A stretch of 64,000 bases of DNA from Saccharopolyspora hirsuta (GTDB taxonomy: Bacteria; Actinomycetota; Actinomycetes; Mycobacteriales; Pseudonocardiaceae): assembly GCF_008630535.1 (NCBI RefSeq), contig NZ_VWPH01000006.1, positions 248,001 to 312,000 of the forward strand, read 5' to 3'. The position numbers and the translations under genes are program-made. The notes below the pieces were generated by a model. That model saw only the letters and a program-made list of their open reading frames with translations, was not told the origin of the DNA and did not search any database. Numbering within the stretch: the first letter of the stretch is position 1; the number at the start of each line of letters is the position of its first letter. This document shows, in pieces, positions 26,673 through 39,343 of the stretch.

Positions 26673-27161
26673 TCCGTTCGATCGGAGCGCATCGGCGGGC
26701 CGTCCGCGCAGCCGCCGGTGCTCGACGGGGACGTTGGCCCCTGCGCGAGCTGACGTTACGGCAGCGGCTGTGGCTCGCGTCACCGCTCGGAGGTCCGGGA
26801 GCGCTTCCGGGTGGGCGGCGTGACGCGAGTCATGGCCCTGTCGAAAGTCGGGGGGAACGGGCCGAAGCGGCACACGGGGCAAAACGGCGATACGCCCCGA
26901 AACGCCGCCGCGGCCCCTCCCGGGGTTTCCCGGTTTCCGTCTCGGAGTTCCGAGCAAGATCTCGATGACCAGGCGAAACGCCATCCCGTGCGGTGTCTGG
27001 TAGATGTGGATGCGTGACCACGCCCGCCCCTGATCCCGAGTCCCTGTTCAACGAGCGCTCATCGGCCGGTACGGTGAGCTCGGCGCGGCGTGCGGTGCAC
27101 GCGATGTTCGCCGGGCAAATCCGAGTCGCTTGAACGCGTAACACCAGGGCTGCTGTCTGCG
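26673..27161. other. 489-base region between bldM and sigD
   Basis: I see no credible gene and no strong hairpin or repeat. It should contain the sigD promoter; I could not identify it with confidence. Confidence 0.45.
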
Positions 27162-27734
27162 ATGACCAACGTGGGGGACGGGCTGGACGCTCTTGTAAGC
27201 GCCGCCGTCGACGGCGATCGTCAGTCGATCGAGCGCTTGCTGGCCGAAATCCGTCCTTTGGTGGTGCGGTACTGCCGCGCCAGAGTCGGACGAAACGAGA
27301 GGTCGTTCGCTTCGGCGGACGACGTGGCCCAAGAGGTGTGCCTCGCGGTGCTGACCGCGTTGCCCTCCTACAAGGACCAGGGTCGTCCGTTCCTGGCGTT
27401 CGTGTACGGCATCGCCGCGCACAAGGTGGCTGATGCGCACCGAGCGTTGGCCCGCAACCGCTCCGAACCCGTGGCGGACGTTCCGGACACCCCGGAGTCC
27501 GAAGCAGGTCCGGAGCAGCGGGCGATGCAAGGTGAGCTCTCGGGCAGGATGGCGCAACTGCTTCGCGTCCTCCCGGCCAAGCAGCGGGAAATCCTGCTGC
27601 TCCGGGTGGTCGTCGGGTTGTCGGCGGAGGAAACCGCCGAAGCGGTCGGCTCGACGCCGGGCGCGGTACGCGTGGCTCAACACCGCGCGTTGGCCCGGCT
27701 GCGAAAGACGCTGTCCGCGGAGGAGGTGGTCTGA
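27162..27734 (+). CDS. sigD: RNA polymerase ECF-type sigma factor SigD
   Basis: The 190-residue sigma factor has region 2 (YCRARVGRNERSFASADDVAQEVCLAVL) described briefly as RSFASADDVAQEVCLAVL, and region 4 (LPAKQREILLLRVVVGLSAEE... with GSTPGAVRVAQHRAL). The ATG at 27162 (MTNVGDGLDALVSAAVDGD) matches relatives; an upstream frame extends it without conservation. The next gene begins on the base after its stop and encodes the matching anti-sigma factor. In mycobacteria SigD works in stationary phase and starvation. Confidence 0.92.
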   Translation: MTNVGDGLDALVSAAVDGDRQSIERLLAEIRPLVVRYCRARVGRNERSFASADDVAQEVCLAVLTALPSYKDQGRPFLAFVYGIAAHKVADAHRALARNRSEPVADVPDTPESEAGPEQRAMQGELSGRMAQLLRVLPAKQREILLLRVVVGLSAEETAEAVGSTPGAVRVAQHRALARLRKTLSAEEVV

Positions 27735-28826
27735 ATGGCTGAGCGGAAGGGGCCCGAGGGGGAGCAGGCAGGACGCGACCCGGTCGAGTCCGGCCAGCAC
27801 GAAGACCGTTCGACCCGGGCGGACGAGCGGGACGTGGTTCCCGCCGAGGAGCCCGCAGACGAGGGAACGGAACTGAGCGACAACCATCGGGATTCCGACT
27901 CGGCCGAGTCCGAAACCACCCGAAGCGACGCCGATTCGGACGGCGCCGCGGTGCTCGCCTTCCGGCCGCGGCCGGAGGACCAGGACAGCGCGGACGACGC
28001 CGGCGAGCTGGTCGACCACGACGACTTGGACGAGCCGATCGACCTGGCCGCACTGCAGGACGACGACGCGCTGCTGGACGCGCTGGGCGGGACGAACCCC
28101 GACGTGGCGGTGCCCGCCGCCGGGGAGCGCCCCAGCCTGGAGGCGCTGCTGGTGGCGTGGCGGCATGACGTCGATTCCTCGCCGATCGGCGACCTGGTCG
28201 ACGTGGAGACCGCGGCCACCGCGATCGCCGAGGGCACGCGCCCGCGCCGACGGCTCAAGCGGCGGCACCTGGTGCCGGTCGCGACGGCGGCTGCCGTGCT
28301 GATGATCGGGTTCACCGGTGTCGGTGTGGCGGCCCGCGACGCGCAGCCCGGCGACATGCTGTGGGGCGTCGCGCAGGTGCTCTACTCCGACCACACCCGC
28401 GCGGTGCAGGCGGCGAGCTCGGCGCGCGAGGACCTGAACACCGCGGAGAGCGCGATAGAGCGGGGCAACCGCACTGCTGCGCAGGCCGCGTTGGAGGCCG
28501 CGCAGCAGCAGATGCGCGTGATCGACGACGAGCACGGCCTGTCCGACCTGCAGGCGGCGCACGCCTCGCTGACCAAGCGGATCGACCAGGGCGAGCAGCC
28601 GACCAGCAACGAGTCGACTCCGCAGACGACGCCGCCGACCTCGACGCCGTCGCCGTCGCAGCCGACGCAACCGCCGGAACCGACGGACAGCTCGTCGATC
28701 CCGCCGACCTCGTCCACCCCGACGGAGACGACGACCTCGCCCAGCGAGACCAGCGGCAGCTCGGAGAACCCGTCGAGCAGCTGGGGCGGCCTGTTCCCCC
28801 AGAACAGCAACACCAGCCACCCGTGA
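27735..28826 (+). CDS. rsdA: Anti-sigma-D factor RsdA
   Basis: The 363-residue single-pass membrane protein holds SigD inactive. The cytoplasmic part is very acidic and carries the sigma-binding segment LQDDDALLDALGG (about 106-118). A membrane helix follows (VPVATAAAVLMIGFTGVGV, about 184-203), then an outer helical region and a Ser/Thr/Pro-rich tail. It starts directly after the sigD stop. Release of SigD by regulated proteolysis is known for the family. Confidence 0.9.
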   Translation: MAERKGPEGEQAGRDPVESGQHEDRSTRADERDVVPAEEPADEGTELSDNHRDSDSAESETTRSDADSDGAAVLAFRPRPEDQDSADDAGELVDHDDLDEPIDLAALQDDDALLDALGGTNPDVAVPAAGERPSLEALLVAWRHDVDSSPIGDLVDVETAATAIAEGTRPRRRLKRRHLVPVATAAAVLMIGFTGVGVAARDAQPGDMLWGVAQVLYSDHTRAVQAASSAREDLNTAESAIERGNRTAAQAALEAAQQQMRVIDDEHGLSDLQAAHASLTKRIDQGEQPTSNESTPQTTPPTSTPSPSQPTQPPEPTDSSSIPPTSSTPTETTTSPSETSGSSENPSSSWGGLFPQNSNTSHP

Positions 28827-28840
28827 TCGGGTAGTGACAC

Positions 28841-28878
28841 GAGAAGAGGGCTCTCGCCGCGGCGAGAGCCCTCTTCTC
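28841..28878. terminator. Two-way terminator after rsdA
   Basis: GAGAAGAGGGCTCTCGCC and GGCGAGAGCCCTCTTCTC are exact inverted copies with a 2-base centre. It lies 14 bases after the rsdA stop and 24 before the convergent gene's stop. Confidence 0.88.
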
Positions 28879-28902
28879 CTATGCCCGGTTGTTGCCGAAT
28901 GA

Positions 28903-31064
<2,162 letters not shown>

Positions 31065-31076
31065 CCCCGCCGACCC

Positions 31077-31104
31077 GGCCGCCGCGTCCACGGGCGCGGC
31101 GGCC
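31077..31104 (+). terminator. Hairpin after guaB
   Basis: GGCCGCCGCG (31077-31086) pairs exactly with CGCGGCGGCC (31095-31104), 13 bases past the guaB stop. It suggests guaB3 can be transcribed separately. Confidence 0.6.
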
Positions 31105-31228
31105 GCGTCGTACCCGGGTCGTCGTGGTCGGACGATCACCCAGCGCTAAGGGCCCCCGTTGCGCGTCACTCGGATGCCGCAGAGAGAATGTCGTGTTGGA
31201 CAGCGGTGCTGGCGAGGAGGGACTGACG

Positions 31229-32359
31229 GTGCGGGATCAGGTTGAGATCGGCATGGGCCGCACGGCGATGCGCGGCTACGACTTGGACGACGTGGCGATC
31301 GTGCCGTCCCGGCGCACCCGCTCCTCGAAGGACGTGTCGCTGGCGTGGCAGATCGACGCGTACCGCTTCGACATCCCGCTGATGACGCACCCGACCGACG
31401 CGGTCGTCTCGCCCGCCACCGCGGTGCGCATCGGCGAGCTCGGCGGGCTCGGCGTGCTCAACGCCGAGGGCCTGTGGGCGCGGCACGAGAACGTCGAGCA
31501 GAAGCTGTTCGACGTGGTGCGCGCCGCGGAGGAGGACAGCGACCCGGAGGCGGCGATCCGCCTGCTCCAGGAGCTGCACGCCGCGCCGATCCGGCACGAC
31601 CTGCTCGCCGCTTCGCTGAAGCAGATCAAGGACTCCGGCGTCACGGTGGCCGCGCGGGTCAGCCCGCAGCACGCCGAGGAGCTGACCCCGGACCTGCTCG
31701 CGGCCGGTGTCGAGGTGCTGGTCGTGCAGGGCACGATCATCTCCGCCGAGCACGTGGCGCGGGACGGCGAGCCGCTGAACCTCAAGCGCTTCATCGCCGA
31801 GCTCGACGTGCCGGTGGTCGCCGGGGGCGTCGGCGACTACCGCACCGCGATGCACCTGATGCGCACCGGCGCGGCCGGGGTGATCGTCGGCTTCGGCCAG
31901 TCCCGCTCCGCGACGACCACCCAGGTCCTGGGCATCGGGGTCCCGATGGCGACGGCGATCGCCGACGCCGCCGCGGCCCGCCGCGACTACCTGGACGAGA
32001 CCGGCGGCCGGTACGTGCACGTGATCGCCGACGGTTCGCTGGCCTACTCCGGGGACATCGCGAAGGCGATCGCCTGCGGTGCGGACGCGGTGATGCTCGG
32101 CGAGGCGCTGACCGAGGCCGCGGAGTCCCCGGCGCAGGGCTACTACTGGACCTCGGCGGCCGCGCACCCGAGCCTGCCGCGCAGCGAGATCGTCGGGTTC
32201 GCCGGTTCGGACGCGGACCTGGAGAAGCTGCTGTTCGGCCCGAGCAGCGACCCGTACGGCACGCTGAACCTCTTCGGCGGCCTCCGCCGAGCGATGGCCA
32301 AGACCGGCTACCGCGACCTCAAGGAGTTCCAGAAGGTCGGCCTCACCCTCCGCGGCTGA
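31229..32359 (+). CDS. guaB3: GuaB3-family IMP dehydrogenase-related protein
   Basis: The 376-residue single-barrel protein is the IMPDH-like paralogue that follows guaB in actinobacteria. It begins RDQVEIGMGRTAMRGYDLDD and has ADGSLAYSGDIAKAIACGAD, the IMPDH phosphate-site relative. It lacks CBS domains. The IMPDH Cys loop (GSICTTR) is replaced by QSRSATTTQ, with no cysteine, so ordinary IMPDH chemistry is doubtful. The GTG start at 31229 has GGAGG 8 bases upstream. Confidence 0.9.
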   Translation: MRDQVEIGMGRTAMRGYDLDDVAIVPSRRTRSSKDVSLAWQIDAYRFDIPLMTHPTDAVVSPATAVRIGELGGLGVLNAEGLWARHENVEQKLFDVVRAAEEDSDPEAAIRLLQELHAAPIRHDLLAASLKQIKDSGVTVAARVSPQHAEELTPDLLAAGVEVLVVQGTIISAEHVARDGEPLNLKRFIAELDVPVVAGGVGDYRTAMHLMRTGAAGVIVGFGQSRSATTTQVLGIGVPMATAIADAAAARRDYLDETGGRYVHVIADGSLAYSGDIAKAIACGADAVMLGEALTEAAESPAQGYYWTSAAAHPSLPRSEIVGFAGSDADLEKLLFGPSSDPYGTLNLFGGLRRAMAKTGYRDLKEFQKVGLTLRG

Positions 32360-32376
32360 TCTGAGGGAATTCCAGG

Positions 32377-32506
32377 CTCGTTCTGCGTGGCGGTGCCGGT
32401 TGCGGGGGTGGGCTATGCGCCTGCGGCGCATGCGGTGGTGTCCGCTCGGTGCCGGTCGCCCTTCGCGGCAGCTGTTCACCGCCGAAAGCGGCTGGCGCCG
32501 CTTGCC
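32377..32506 (+). repeat. Structured repeat R4, centre deleted
   Basis: It begins 18 bases after the guaB3 stop. The left box GCGTGGCGGTGCCGGT is fused straight to the right part (GCGGGGGTGGGCTATGCGCC), so both central hairpins are missing. The right stem ATGCGCC/GGCGCAT and the extension with GAAAGCGGCTGGCGCCGCTT are kept. Confidence 0.85.
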
Positions 32507-32661
32507 CGATGCAACGCGGGATTGTGAGCGCCAGGCAGGCAGAACGGTGCGATGGCCGGGCGGCGGCGATCTGGTTTCCGACCGGATCTGATGCTCCTGC
32601 CGGGAAATCCGCGCGGATGGGGACTAGCTACTGGCGAGTAATTACGTCTAGTCTGTCGCGC

Positions 32662-34374
32662 ATGGCTGGACGTGACGGGGCGCACCGGGAGGACACCGAC
32701 TTCGACGTGGTCGTGATCGGGTCCGGGTTCGGGGGCAGCGTGGCCGCGCTGCGGCTGACCGAGAAGGGCTACCGGGTGGCCGTGCTCGAAGCGGGGCGGC
32801 GGTTCACCGACGACGAGTTGCCGAAGACGTCGTGGGACCTGCGGAAGTTCCTGTGGGCGCCGCAGCTCGGCTGCTACGGCGTCCAGCGGATCCACCTGCT
32901 GAAGAACGTCCTGATCCTGGCCGGGGCGGGCGTCGGCGGCGGTTCGCTGAACTACGCCAACACGCTCTACCGGCCGCTGAAGCCGTTCTACAACGACCCG
33001 CAGTGGGCGCACATCACCGACTGGGAGGCCGAGCTCGCGCCGTACTACGACCAGGCGACGCGGATGCTCGGCGTGGTGGACAACCCCACCACCACCCCGT
33101 CGGACGTGGTGATGAAGAAGGTCGCCGGGCAGATGGGCGTCGGGGACACCTTCCACGCCACGCCGGTCGGCGTCTACTTCGGCACCGCGGGCAAGACCGA
33201 GGCCGACCCGTTCTTCGGCGGTGCCGGGCCCGCCCGCACCGGCTGCACCGAGTGCGGCGCGTGCATGACGGGCTGCCGCGTCGGGGCGAAGAACACGCTG
33301 GTGAAGAACTACCTGTACCTGGCCGAGGCGGGCGGCGCGCAGGTGTTCCCGCTGACCACGGTCAACCGGCTGGCGCAGGGCGCGGACGGCCGGTGGCGCA
33401 TCGGCACGGTGCGCACCGGCGCGAAGTGGAACCGCCGCCCGCGCATCTTCCGCGCCGACCAGGTGGTGGTGGCCGCGGGCACCTGGGGCACGCAGAACCT
33501 GTTGCACCGCAGCAAGGAACGCGGTGATCTGCCGCGGCTGTCCGCGCGGCTGGGCCGCCTCACCCGCACCAACTCCGAGTCGATCATCGGCGCGCAGATG
33601 CCGGAGGTCGACCCCGAGCAGGACTTCTCCAGCGGCGTGGCGATCACCTCGTCGTTCCACCCCGACGAGAACACCCACATCGAGCCGGTGCGCTACACCA
33701 AGGGCGCCAACGCGATGGGGCTGCTGCAGACCTTGCCGACCAAGGGCGGCACCCCGGAACCGCGGCTGCGGCAGTGGTTCCGATACCTGCGCAAGCACCC
33801 GCTGCACGCGCTGCGCCTGCTGTCGGTGAAGAACTGGAGCGAGCGCACGGTGATCCTGCTGGTCATGCAGAGCCTCGACAACTCGCTGACCACCAAGCTG
33901 CGCAAGCGGTTCGGGCGCACGCAGCTGACCTCCGAGCAGGGGCACGGCGCGCCCAACCCGACCTACATCCGGGCCGGGGAGCAGGCCAACGAGCTGGTCG
34001 CCGAGGAGATCGGCGGCATAGCGGGCGGCACCTGGGGCGAGCTGTTCGACATCCCGATGACCGCGCACTTCCTGGGCGGCTGCGCGATCGGCGACGACGC
34101 CGAGCACGGCGTGATCGACCCGTACCACCGGGCCTTCGGCTACCCGACGCTGTCCATCGTGGACGGTTCGGCGGTGAGCGCGAACCTCGGGGTGAACCCG
34201 TCGCTGACCATCACGGCGCAGGCGGAGCGGGCCTTCGCGATGTGGCCGAACAAGGGCGAGACGGACACCCGTCCCGACCAGCACGAGGGCTACCGGAAGG
34301 TGGCCCCGGTCGAGCCGAAGTCCCCGGCGGTCCCGGCCAGCGCCCCGGCGGCGCTCCAGCTCCCGATCGTCTGA
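32662..34374 (+). CDS. ChoD-like GMC oxidoreductase with ferredoxin-type cysteine motif
   Basis: The 570-residue FAD enzyme is the relative of mycobacterial ChoD (Rv3409c), which also follows guaB3. FAD binding: VVVIGSGFGGSVAALRLTEKG; GMC C-terminal: FLGGCAIGDDAEHGVIDPYH and VSANLGVNPSLTITAQAER. It has Cys195-x2-Cys198-x2-Cys201-x3-Cys205 (GCTECGACMTGC), a cluster-binding pattern absent from classical cholesterol oxidases, so an Fe-S centre is likely and the substrate is uncertain. The ATG at 32662 follows TAGTCT by 7 bases with no ribosome site, suggesting a leaderless mRNA. Confidence 0.88.
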   Translation: MAGRDGAHREDTDFDVVVIGSGFGGSVAALRLTEKGYRVAVLEAGRRFTDDELPKTSWDLRKFLWAPQLGCYGVQRIHLLKNVLILAGAGVGGGSLNYANTLYRPLKPFYNDPQWAHITDWEAELAPYYDQATRMLGVVDNPTTTPSDVVMKKVAGQMGVGDTFHATPVGVYFGTAGKTEADPFFGGAGPARTGCTECGACMTGCRVGAKNTLVKNYLYLAEAGGAQVFPLTTVNRLAQGADGRWRIGTVRTGAKWNRRPRIFRADQVVVAAGTWGTQNLLHRSKERGDLPRLSARLGRLTRTNSESIIGAQMPEVDPEQDFSSGVAITSSFHPDENTHIEPVRYTKGANAMGLLQTLPTKGGTPEPRLRQWFRYLRKHPLHALRLLSVKNWSERTVILLVMQSLDNSLTTKLRKRFGRTQLTSEQGHGAPNPTYIRAGEQANELVAEEIGGIAGGTWGELFDIPMTAHFLGGCAIGDDAEHGVIDPYHRAFGYPTLSIVDGSAVSANLGVNPSLTITAQAERAFAMWPNKGETDTRPDQHEGYRKVAPVEPKSPAVPASAPAALQLPIV

Positions 34375-34399
34375 CCCCGGGGGGATGAGGTCTTCCAAC

Positions 34400-34461
34400 C
34401 TCGTTCTGCGTGGCGGTGCCGACCGGTGCCGGTCGCCCTTCGCGGCTGCTGTCCACGGACC
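34400..34461 (+). repeat. Structured repeat R5, mostly deleted
   Basis: It begins 26 bases after the oxidoreductase stop. Only the left box (TCGTTCTGCGTGGCGGTGCCG) and the right extension (ACCGGTGCCGGTCGCCCTTCG) remain, joined at GGTGCCG. Confidence 0.75.
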
Positions 34462-34467
34462 TGATGG

Positions 34468-34507
34468 AAGTTCCATTGAAATCGGACGTCCGACTTCAAT
34501 GGAAGTT
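34468..34507. terminator. Imperfect 40-base palindrome at a convergent junction
   Basis: AAGTTCCATTGAAATCGG and CCGACTTCAATGGAAGTT pair with two mismatches around ACGT. It lies between the plus-strand oxidoreductase and the minus-strand CPBP gene. Confidence 0.65.
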
Positions 34508-34531
34508 GTGGGGCTCGGGCTCGGTGGGGGT

Positions 34532-34551
34532 GCAGTTTCAATTGAAACTGC
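34532..34551. terminator. Perfect 20-base palindrome overlapping the CPBP stop
   Basis: GCAGTTTCAATTGAAACTGC is identical to the palindrome at 18874-18893. The CPBP gene's TGA lies inside it (34538-34540). Confidence 0.65.
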
Positions 34552-35437
34552 GGTTCTGCCGACGGCGGAGCACCAGGGCGGACACCAGGACGGACATCGC
34601 GAGCCAGCCGGGCCACGAGGTGAGGCCGCTGGTGAGCGGGTGCGGCGGGTGGTCGGCGTCGGCGAGGACCCACGGGAGCTGGACAGCCGCGGTGCTGACC
34701 GCGGTGTGGGCGACGACCGCCGGGATCACCGATGCCGATCGGGCGCGCAGCCAGGCGAAGATCGGCACCACGAGCACGCAGGTGATCAGGAAGGCGGCGA
34801 TCGCCACCGGCCACGGGGTGCTCGGGTACTGACCGCCCAGCAGCAGCGTGGGCAGGTGCCAGAGGGCGAACACGAATCCGGTGGTCAGCACGGCGAAAAC
34901 CGGTCCGCGCGGGCGCAAGCGCGGGAACAGGTAGCCCTGCCAGCCGAGCTCCTCGCCGAAGAACAGCGGTAGCGAGACGAGCATCTGCACCAGCAGCGAA
35001 CCGGCCCAGGCCGCCAGCGCGGTGAGCGGAATACCCCGCTGTCCAACGGTTTCCGGTGCGAACTGCTGGCGGAACCCGGAGAGGTCCGCGAGATCCGGGT
35101 GGTAGGTTCCCGCCGCGGTGCCGATGCCGAGCGCCAGCAGCGTCAGCACCAGCGGGCAGGCGAGGGCCAACAGGCAGTCCAGCGCGGTGCGCCGGTTCCA
35201 GGTCAACCCGAGCGTCGCGCGGACGGGCGTCCCGGGTTCCCAGCGGCGCAGCGCGACCAGGGCCGCCAGGGCAGGCGTCAGCATCGCGGCACCGATGCAG
35301 ATCTGCTCCAGCGCGCCCATTCCCACATCGCTGCTCGTGCGCTGAAAACCGGTGACCAGCAACGGAATCATCGCGAGCCACATGCCTGCGCAAGCGAGCA
35401 GGACGAAGGTCAGCACGGGTCGGATCTTCGATCTCAC
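34538..35437 (-). CDS. CPBP-family intramembrane metalloprotease
   Basis: The 299-residue protein has about seven to eight membrane helices and the CPBP/CAAX-protease motifs: LFFGEELGWQGYLFPRL (the EE pair), FALWHLPTLL and VVAHTAVSTA. Members cleave proteins or peptides in the membrane; the target here is unknown. The GTG start at 35437 has no strong ribosome site. It is divergent from the two-component genes, 135 bases away, which may control it. Confidence 0.88.
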   Translation of the reverse strand: MRSKIRPVLTFVLLACAGMWLAMIPLLVTGFQRTSSDVGMGALEQICIGAAMLTPALAALVALRRWEPGTPVRATLGLTWNRRTALDCLLALACPLVLTLLALGIGTAAGTYHPDLADLSGFRQQFAPETVGQRGIPLTALAAWAGSLLVQMLVSLPLFFGEELGWQGYLFPRLRPRGPVFAVLTTGFVFALWHLPTLLLGGQYPSTPWPVAIAAFLITCVLVVPIFAWLRARSASVIPAVVAHTAVSTAAVQLPWVLADADHPPHPLTSGLTSWPGWLAMSVLVSALVLRRRQNRSFN

Positions 35438-35572
35438 CCCGGTGAAGCTAGGTCGCCGCCGACGGGGGCGGCAGGGCGTCGGCACCCGGGCGAAAGGTGT
35501 CGTGAACACCACCGCGCGCGGACCTCGACTTCGGCAAGATCGGCGCTGTCGGTGAAACCGGAGGAGATGACG

Positions 35573-36775
35573 ATGGATTTGCGCTCGGCGGTGCGCGGGT
35601 TGGGCGTCCTGCTGCCCGCGCTGGTGACCGCGCTGGCGGCCCTGATCGTCGTGCCGCTGTTCGCGGTGTCCGGACTGCTGGTCGTGCTGGGCGCCGGGGT
35701 CTTCCTGCTCCCCGCCGCCGCGGCCGCCCTGCACCGCTGGACCGAGTGGGAGCGGCGGCGCGCCGGGCGCTACCTCGGCACCCCGGTCGCCCCGATCCGC
35801 TCGGCGTCCGGGTTCAAGGAGGTCGTCCGCTCGCCGATGACCTGGCGGGACCTGCGCTGGCTCGTGGTGCACGCGCTGTTCGGGCTGGTCACGGGCCTGC
35901 TGGGGTTGGTCGCGGCGCTCGGGGTGCCCGCGACGTTGGCGTCGGTGGTCCTCTGGCCGGTCATCCCCGACGTCACGTTGCTGGGCGTGCTCCCGTCGGA
36001 CTGGGGCACCGCGCTCGGGCTCGGCGCGGTGCAGCTCGCGCTGACGGGTGCGTTGCTGGTGTGGGCCGTGCCCGCGTTGGCGAAGGCGCAGGCCCGGGTC
36101 TCGCTGCGGCTGCTGGCCCCGTCCGAGGCGGAGCGCTTGGCGGATCGGGTCGACGAGCTCGCCGAGACCCGGGCCGGAGCGCTGGAGGCGCACGGCGCGG
36201 AGCTGCGGCGCATCGAACGCGATCTGCACGACGGCACGCAGGCCCAGCTGGTCTCGATCGCGCTGCGGTTGGGGATCGCGGAGAAGACCGCCACCTCCGA
36301 TCCGGAGGCCGCGCTGCGGCTGGTGCGCGAGGCCCGCGACGGGGCCGAGGAAGCGATGGCCGGGCTGCGCGACGTCGTGCGGACGCTCTACCCGCCGATC
36401 CTCGCCGACCGCGGGCTGGCCGGGGCGGTGTCCGCGCTGGGCGCGCGCTGCCCGGTGCCCACCGAGGTCTCCGTCGGCGAGCTCGGGGAGGTACCGGCCG
36501 CGGTCGAGGCCGCCGCGTACTTCGCGGTCGCCGAATCGCTCACCAACGTCGCCAAGCACTCCGGCGCGCAGCGCGCCGCGGTGTCGGTGCGTCGGGAGGG
36601 CGGCGAGCTGCGGATCGAGGTCGGCGACGACGGCGCGGGCGGGGCGGTGGAGTCCGGCGGCACCGGGCTGACCGGCATCCGGCAGCGGGTCGCCGCGCTG
36701 GACGGCCGCACCGCGGTGCACAGCCCGGCCGGCGGCCCGACCCGGATCGAGGTGGTCCTGCCGTGCGGGTTCTGA
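35573..36775 (+). CDS. NarL-type sensor histidine kinase
   Basis: The 400-residue membrane kinase has an N-terminal sensor region of four hydrophobic helices (about 8-55 and 96-170), a short coiled linker, the HisKA_3 motif [14 protein letters not shown] with phospho-His219, and an HATPase domain with N-box Asn325 ([11 protein letters not shown]) and [19 protein letters not shown] lies 7 bases before the ATG at 35573; an ATG six bases earlier overlaps it. Its gene overlaps the regulator gene by 13 bases. The signal is unknown. Confidence 0.9.
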   Translation: MDLRSAVRGLGVLLPALVTALAALIVVPLFAVSGLLVVLGAGVFLLPAAAAALHRWTEWERRRAGRYLGTPVAPIRSASGFKEVVRSPMTWRDLRWLVVHALFGLVTGLLGLVAALGVPATLASVVLWPVIPDVTLLGVLPSDWGTALGLGAVQLALTGALLVWAVPALAKAQARVSLRLLAPSEAERLADRVDELAETRAGALEAHGAELRRIERDLHDGTQAQLVSIALRLGIAEKTATSDPEAALRLVREARDGAEEAMAGLRDVVRTLYPPILADRGLAGAVSALGARCPVPTEVSVGELGEVPAAVEAAAYFAVAESLTNVAKHSGAQRAAVSVRREGGELRIEVGDDGAGGAVESGGTGLTGIRQRVAALDGRTAVHSPAGGPTRIEVVLPCGF

Positions 36776-37401
36776 TCGTCGAGGACAACGTCATCCTGGC
36801 CGAGGGCCTGAAGCTGCTGCTGGCCGCGGCGGAGATCGAGGTGGCCGGGGTGCACGCCGACGCCGGGGCGTTCCTCGAAGCCGTGACGACCGATCCGCCG
36901 GACATCGCGGTGGTGGACGTCCGGTTGCCGCCCTCGTTCCGCGACGAGGGGGTGCGGGCGGCGCTGCGCGCCCGCGAGCTGCACCCCGAGCTGCCGGTGC
37001 TGCTGTTCTCGCAGTACGTCGAGGAGACCTACGCGCGCGAGCTGCTCTCCGACGGCCGCGGCGCGGTGGGCTACCTGCTCAAGGACCGGGTCTCGCGGGT
37101 GGACGAGTTCGTCGACTCGCTGCGCCGGATCGCCGCCGGGGCCACCGTGATGGACCCCGAAGTCGTCTCGCAGCTGATGACCCGCCGCCACGACCCGCTG
37201 GCCGCGCTGACGCCCCGCGAGCGCGAGGTGCTCGCGCTGATGGCGGCCGGGTACGCCAACGGCGAGATCGCCCAGTGCCTGGTGGTCACCGAGCGGGCGG
37301 TGCTCAAGCACGTCGGCAACATCTTCGCCAAGCTGGACCTGCCCGTTGGCGACTCCGGCCACCGCCGGGTGCTCGCCGTGCTGGCGCATCTCGGCGGCTG
37401 A
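36763..37401 (+). CDS. NarL/LuxR-type response regulator
   Basis: The 212-residue partner of the preceding kinase. The receiver has the acidic pair ED (7-8), phospho-Asp52 (VVDVRLPP) and Lys107 (YLLKDR). The C-terminal HTH is [20 protein letters not shown] with [18 protein letters not shown]. The GTG start inside the kinase gene implies coupled translation. Repeat R6 begins 14 bases after its stop. Confidence 0.92.
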   Translation: MRVLIVEDNVILAEGLKLLLAAAEIEVAGVHADAGAFLEAVTTDPPDIAVVDVRLPPSFRDEGVRAALRARELHPELPVLLFSQYVEETYARELLSDGRGAVGYLLKDRVSRVDEFVDSLRRIAAGATVMDPEVVSQLMTRRHDPLAALTPREREVLALMAAGYANGEIAQCLVVTERAVLKHVGNIFAKLDLPVGDSGHRRVLAVLAHLGG

Positions 37402-37414
37402 GAGCCTGTTGGTG

Positions 37415-37612
37415 CTCGTGTTGCGAAGGTGGTCGCTCATCGGAACCTGAGTGCTTCCCCGGACTGCGGGTGCCCCTCCTGAGGTATGCCCAATGCACGG
37501 CGGAGGGGCCGTCCTCGCCGGGAAAGCACTCAGAACCCGCGGGCGGTCGCCCTGCGTGCGTACTCAAAGCGGCTGCCGCCGCTTGTAAAGGCGCGGACAG
37601 CTTCGCTGGCAG
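37415..37612 (+). repeat. Structured repeat R6, subfamily B
   Basis: The stems differ strongly from R1/R8 yet pair: CTGAGTGCTTCCCCGG with CCGGGAAAGCACTCAG, GCCCCTCC with GGAGGGGC, AAGCGGC with GCCGCTT. The left box is changed (TTGCGAAGGTGGTCG). The right flank GGCGCGGACAGCTTCGCTGGCAG is shared with R7 only. Confidence 0.87.
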
Positions 37613-37623
37613 CTCTACCGGGG

Positions 37624-37644
37624 CCGATGCCGCTGTGGCATCGG
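37624..37644 (+). promoter_or_regulatory. Hairpin in the guaA leader region
   Basis: CCGATGCC (37624-37631) and GGCATCGG (37637-37644) pair exactly with a 5-base loop, about 55 bases before guaA. It could end the R6-containing transcript or shape the guaA leader. Confidence 0.4.
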
Positions 37645-37697
37645 TTACCTGGGACAATGGCCGCAGCTCACCGGCTCAGCTAGGAGGTCGCGACGAC

Positions 37698-39284
<1,587 letters not shown>

Positions 39285-39303
39285 TCCCGCAGAGCTGACA
39301 GGG

Positions 39304-39330
39304 CCCCTCCCGCCGAACCGGCGGGAGGGG
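39304..39330. terminator. Terminator after guaA
   Basis: CCCCTCCCGCC and GGCGGGAGGGG pair exactly across a short loop and are followed by TTCTTCGT. It lies between guaA and the convergent GH16 gene. Confidence 0.88.
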
Positions 39331-39343
39331 TTCTTCGTCTTCG

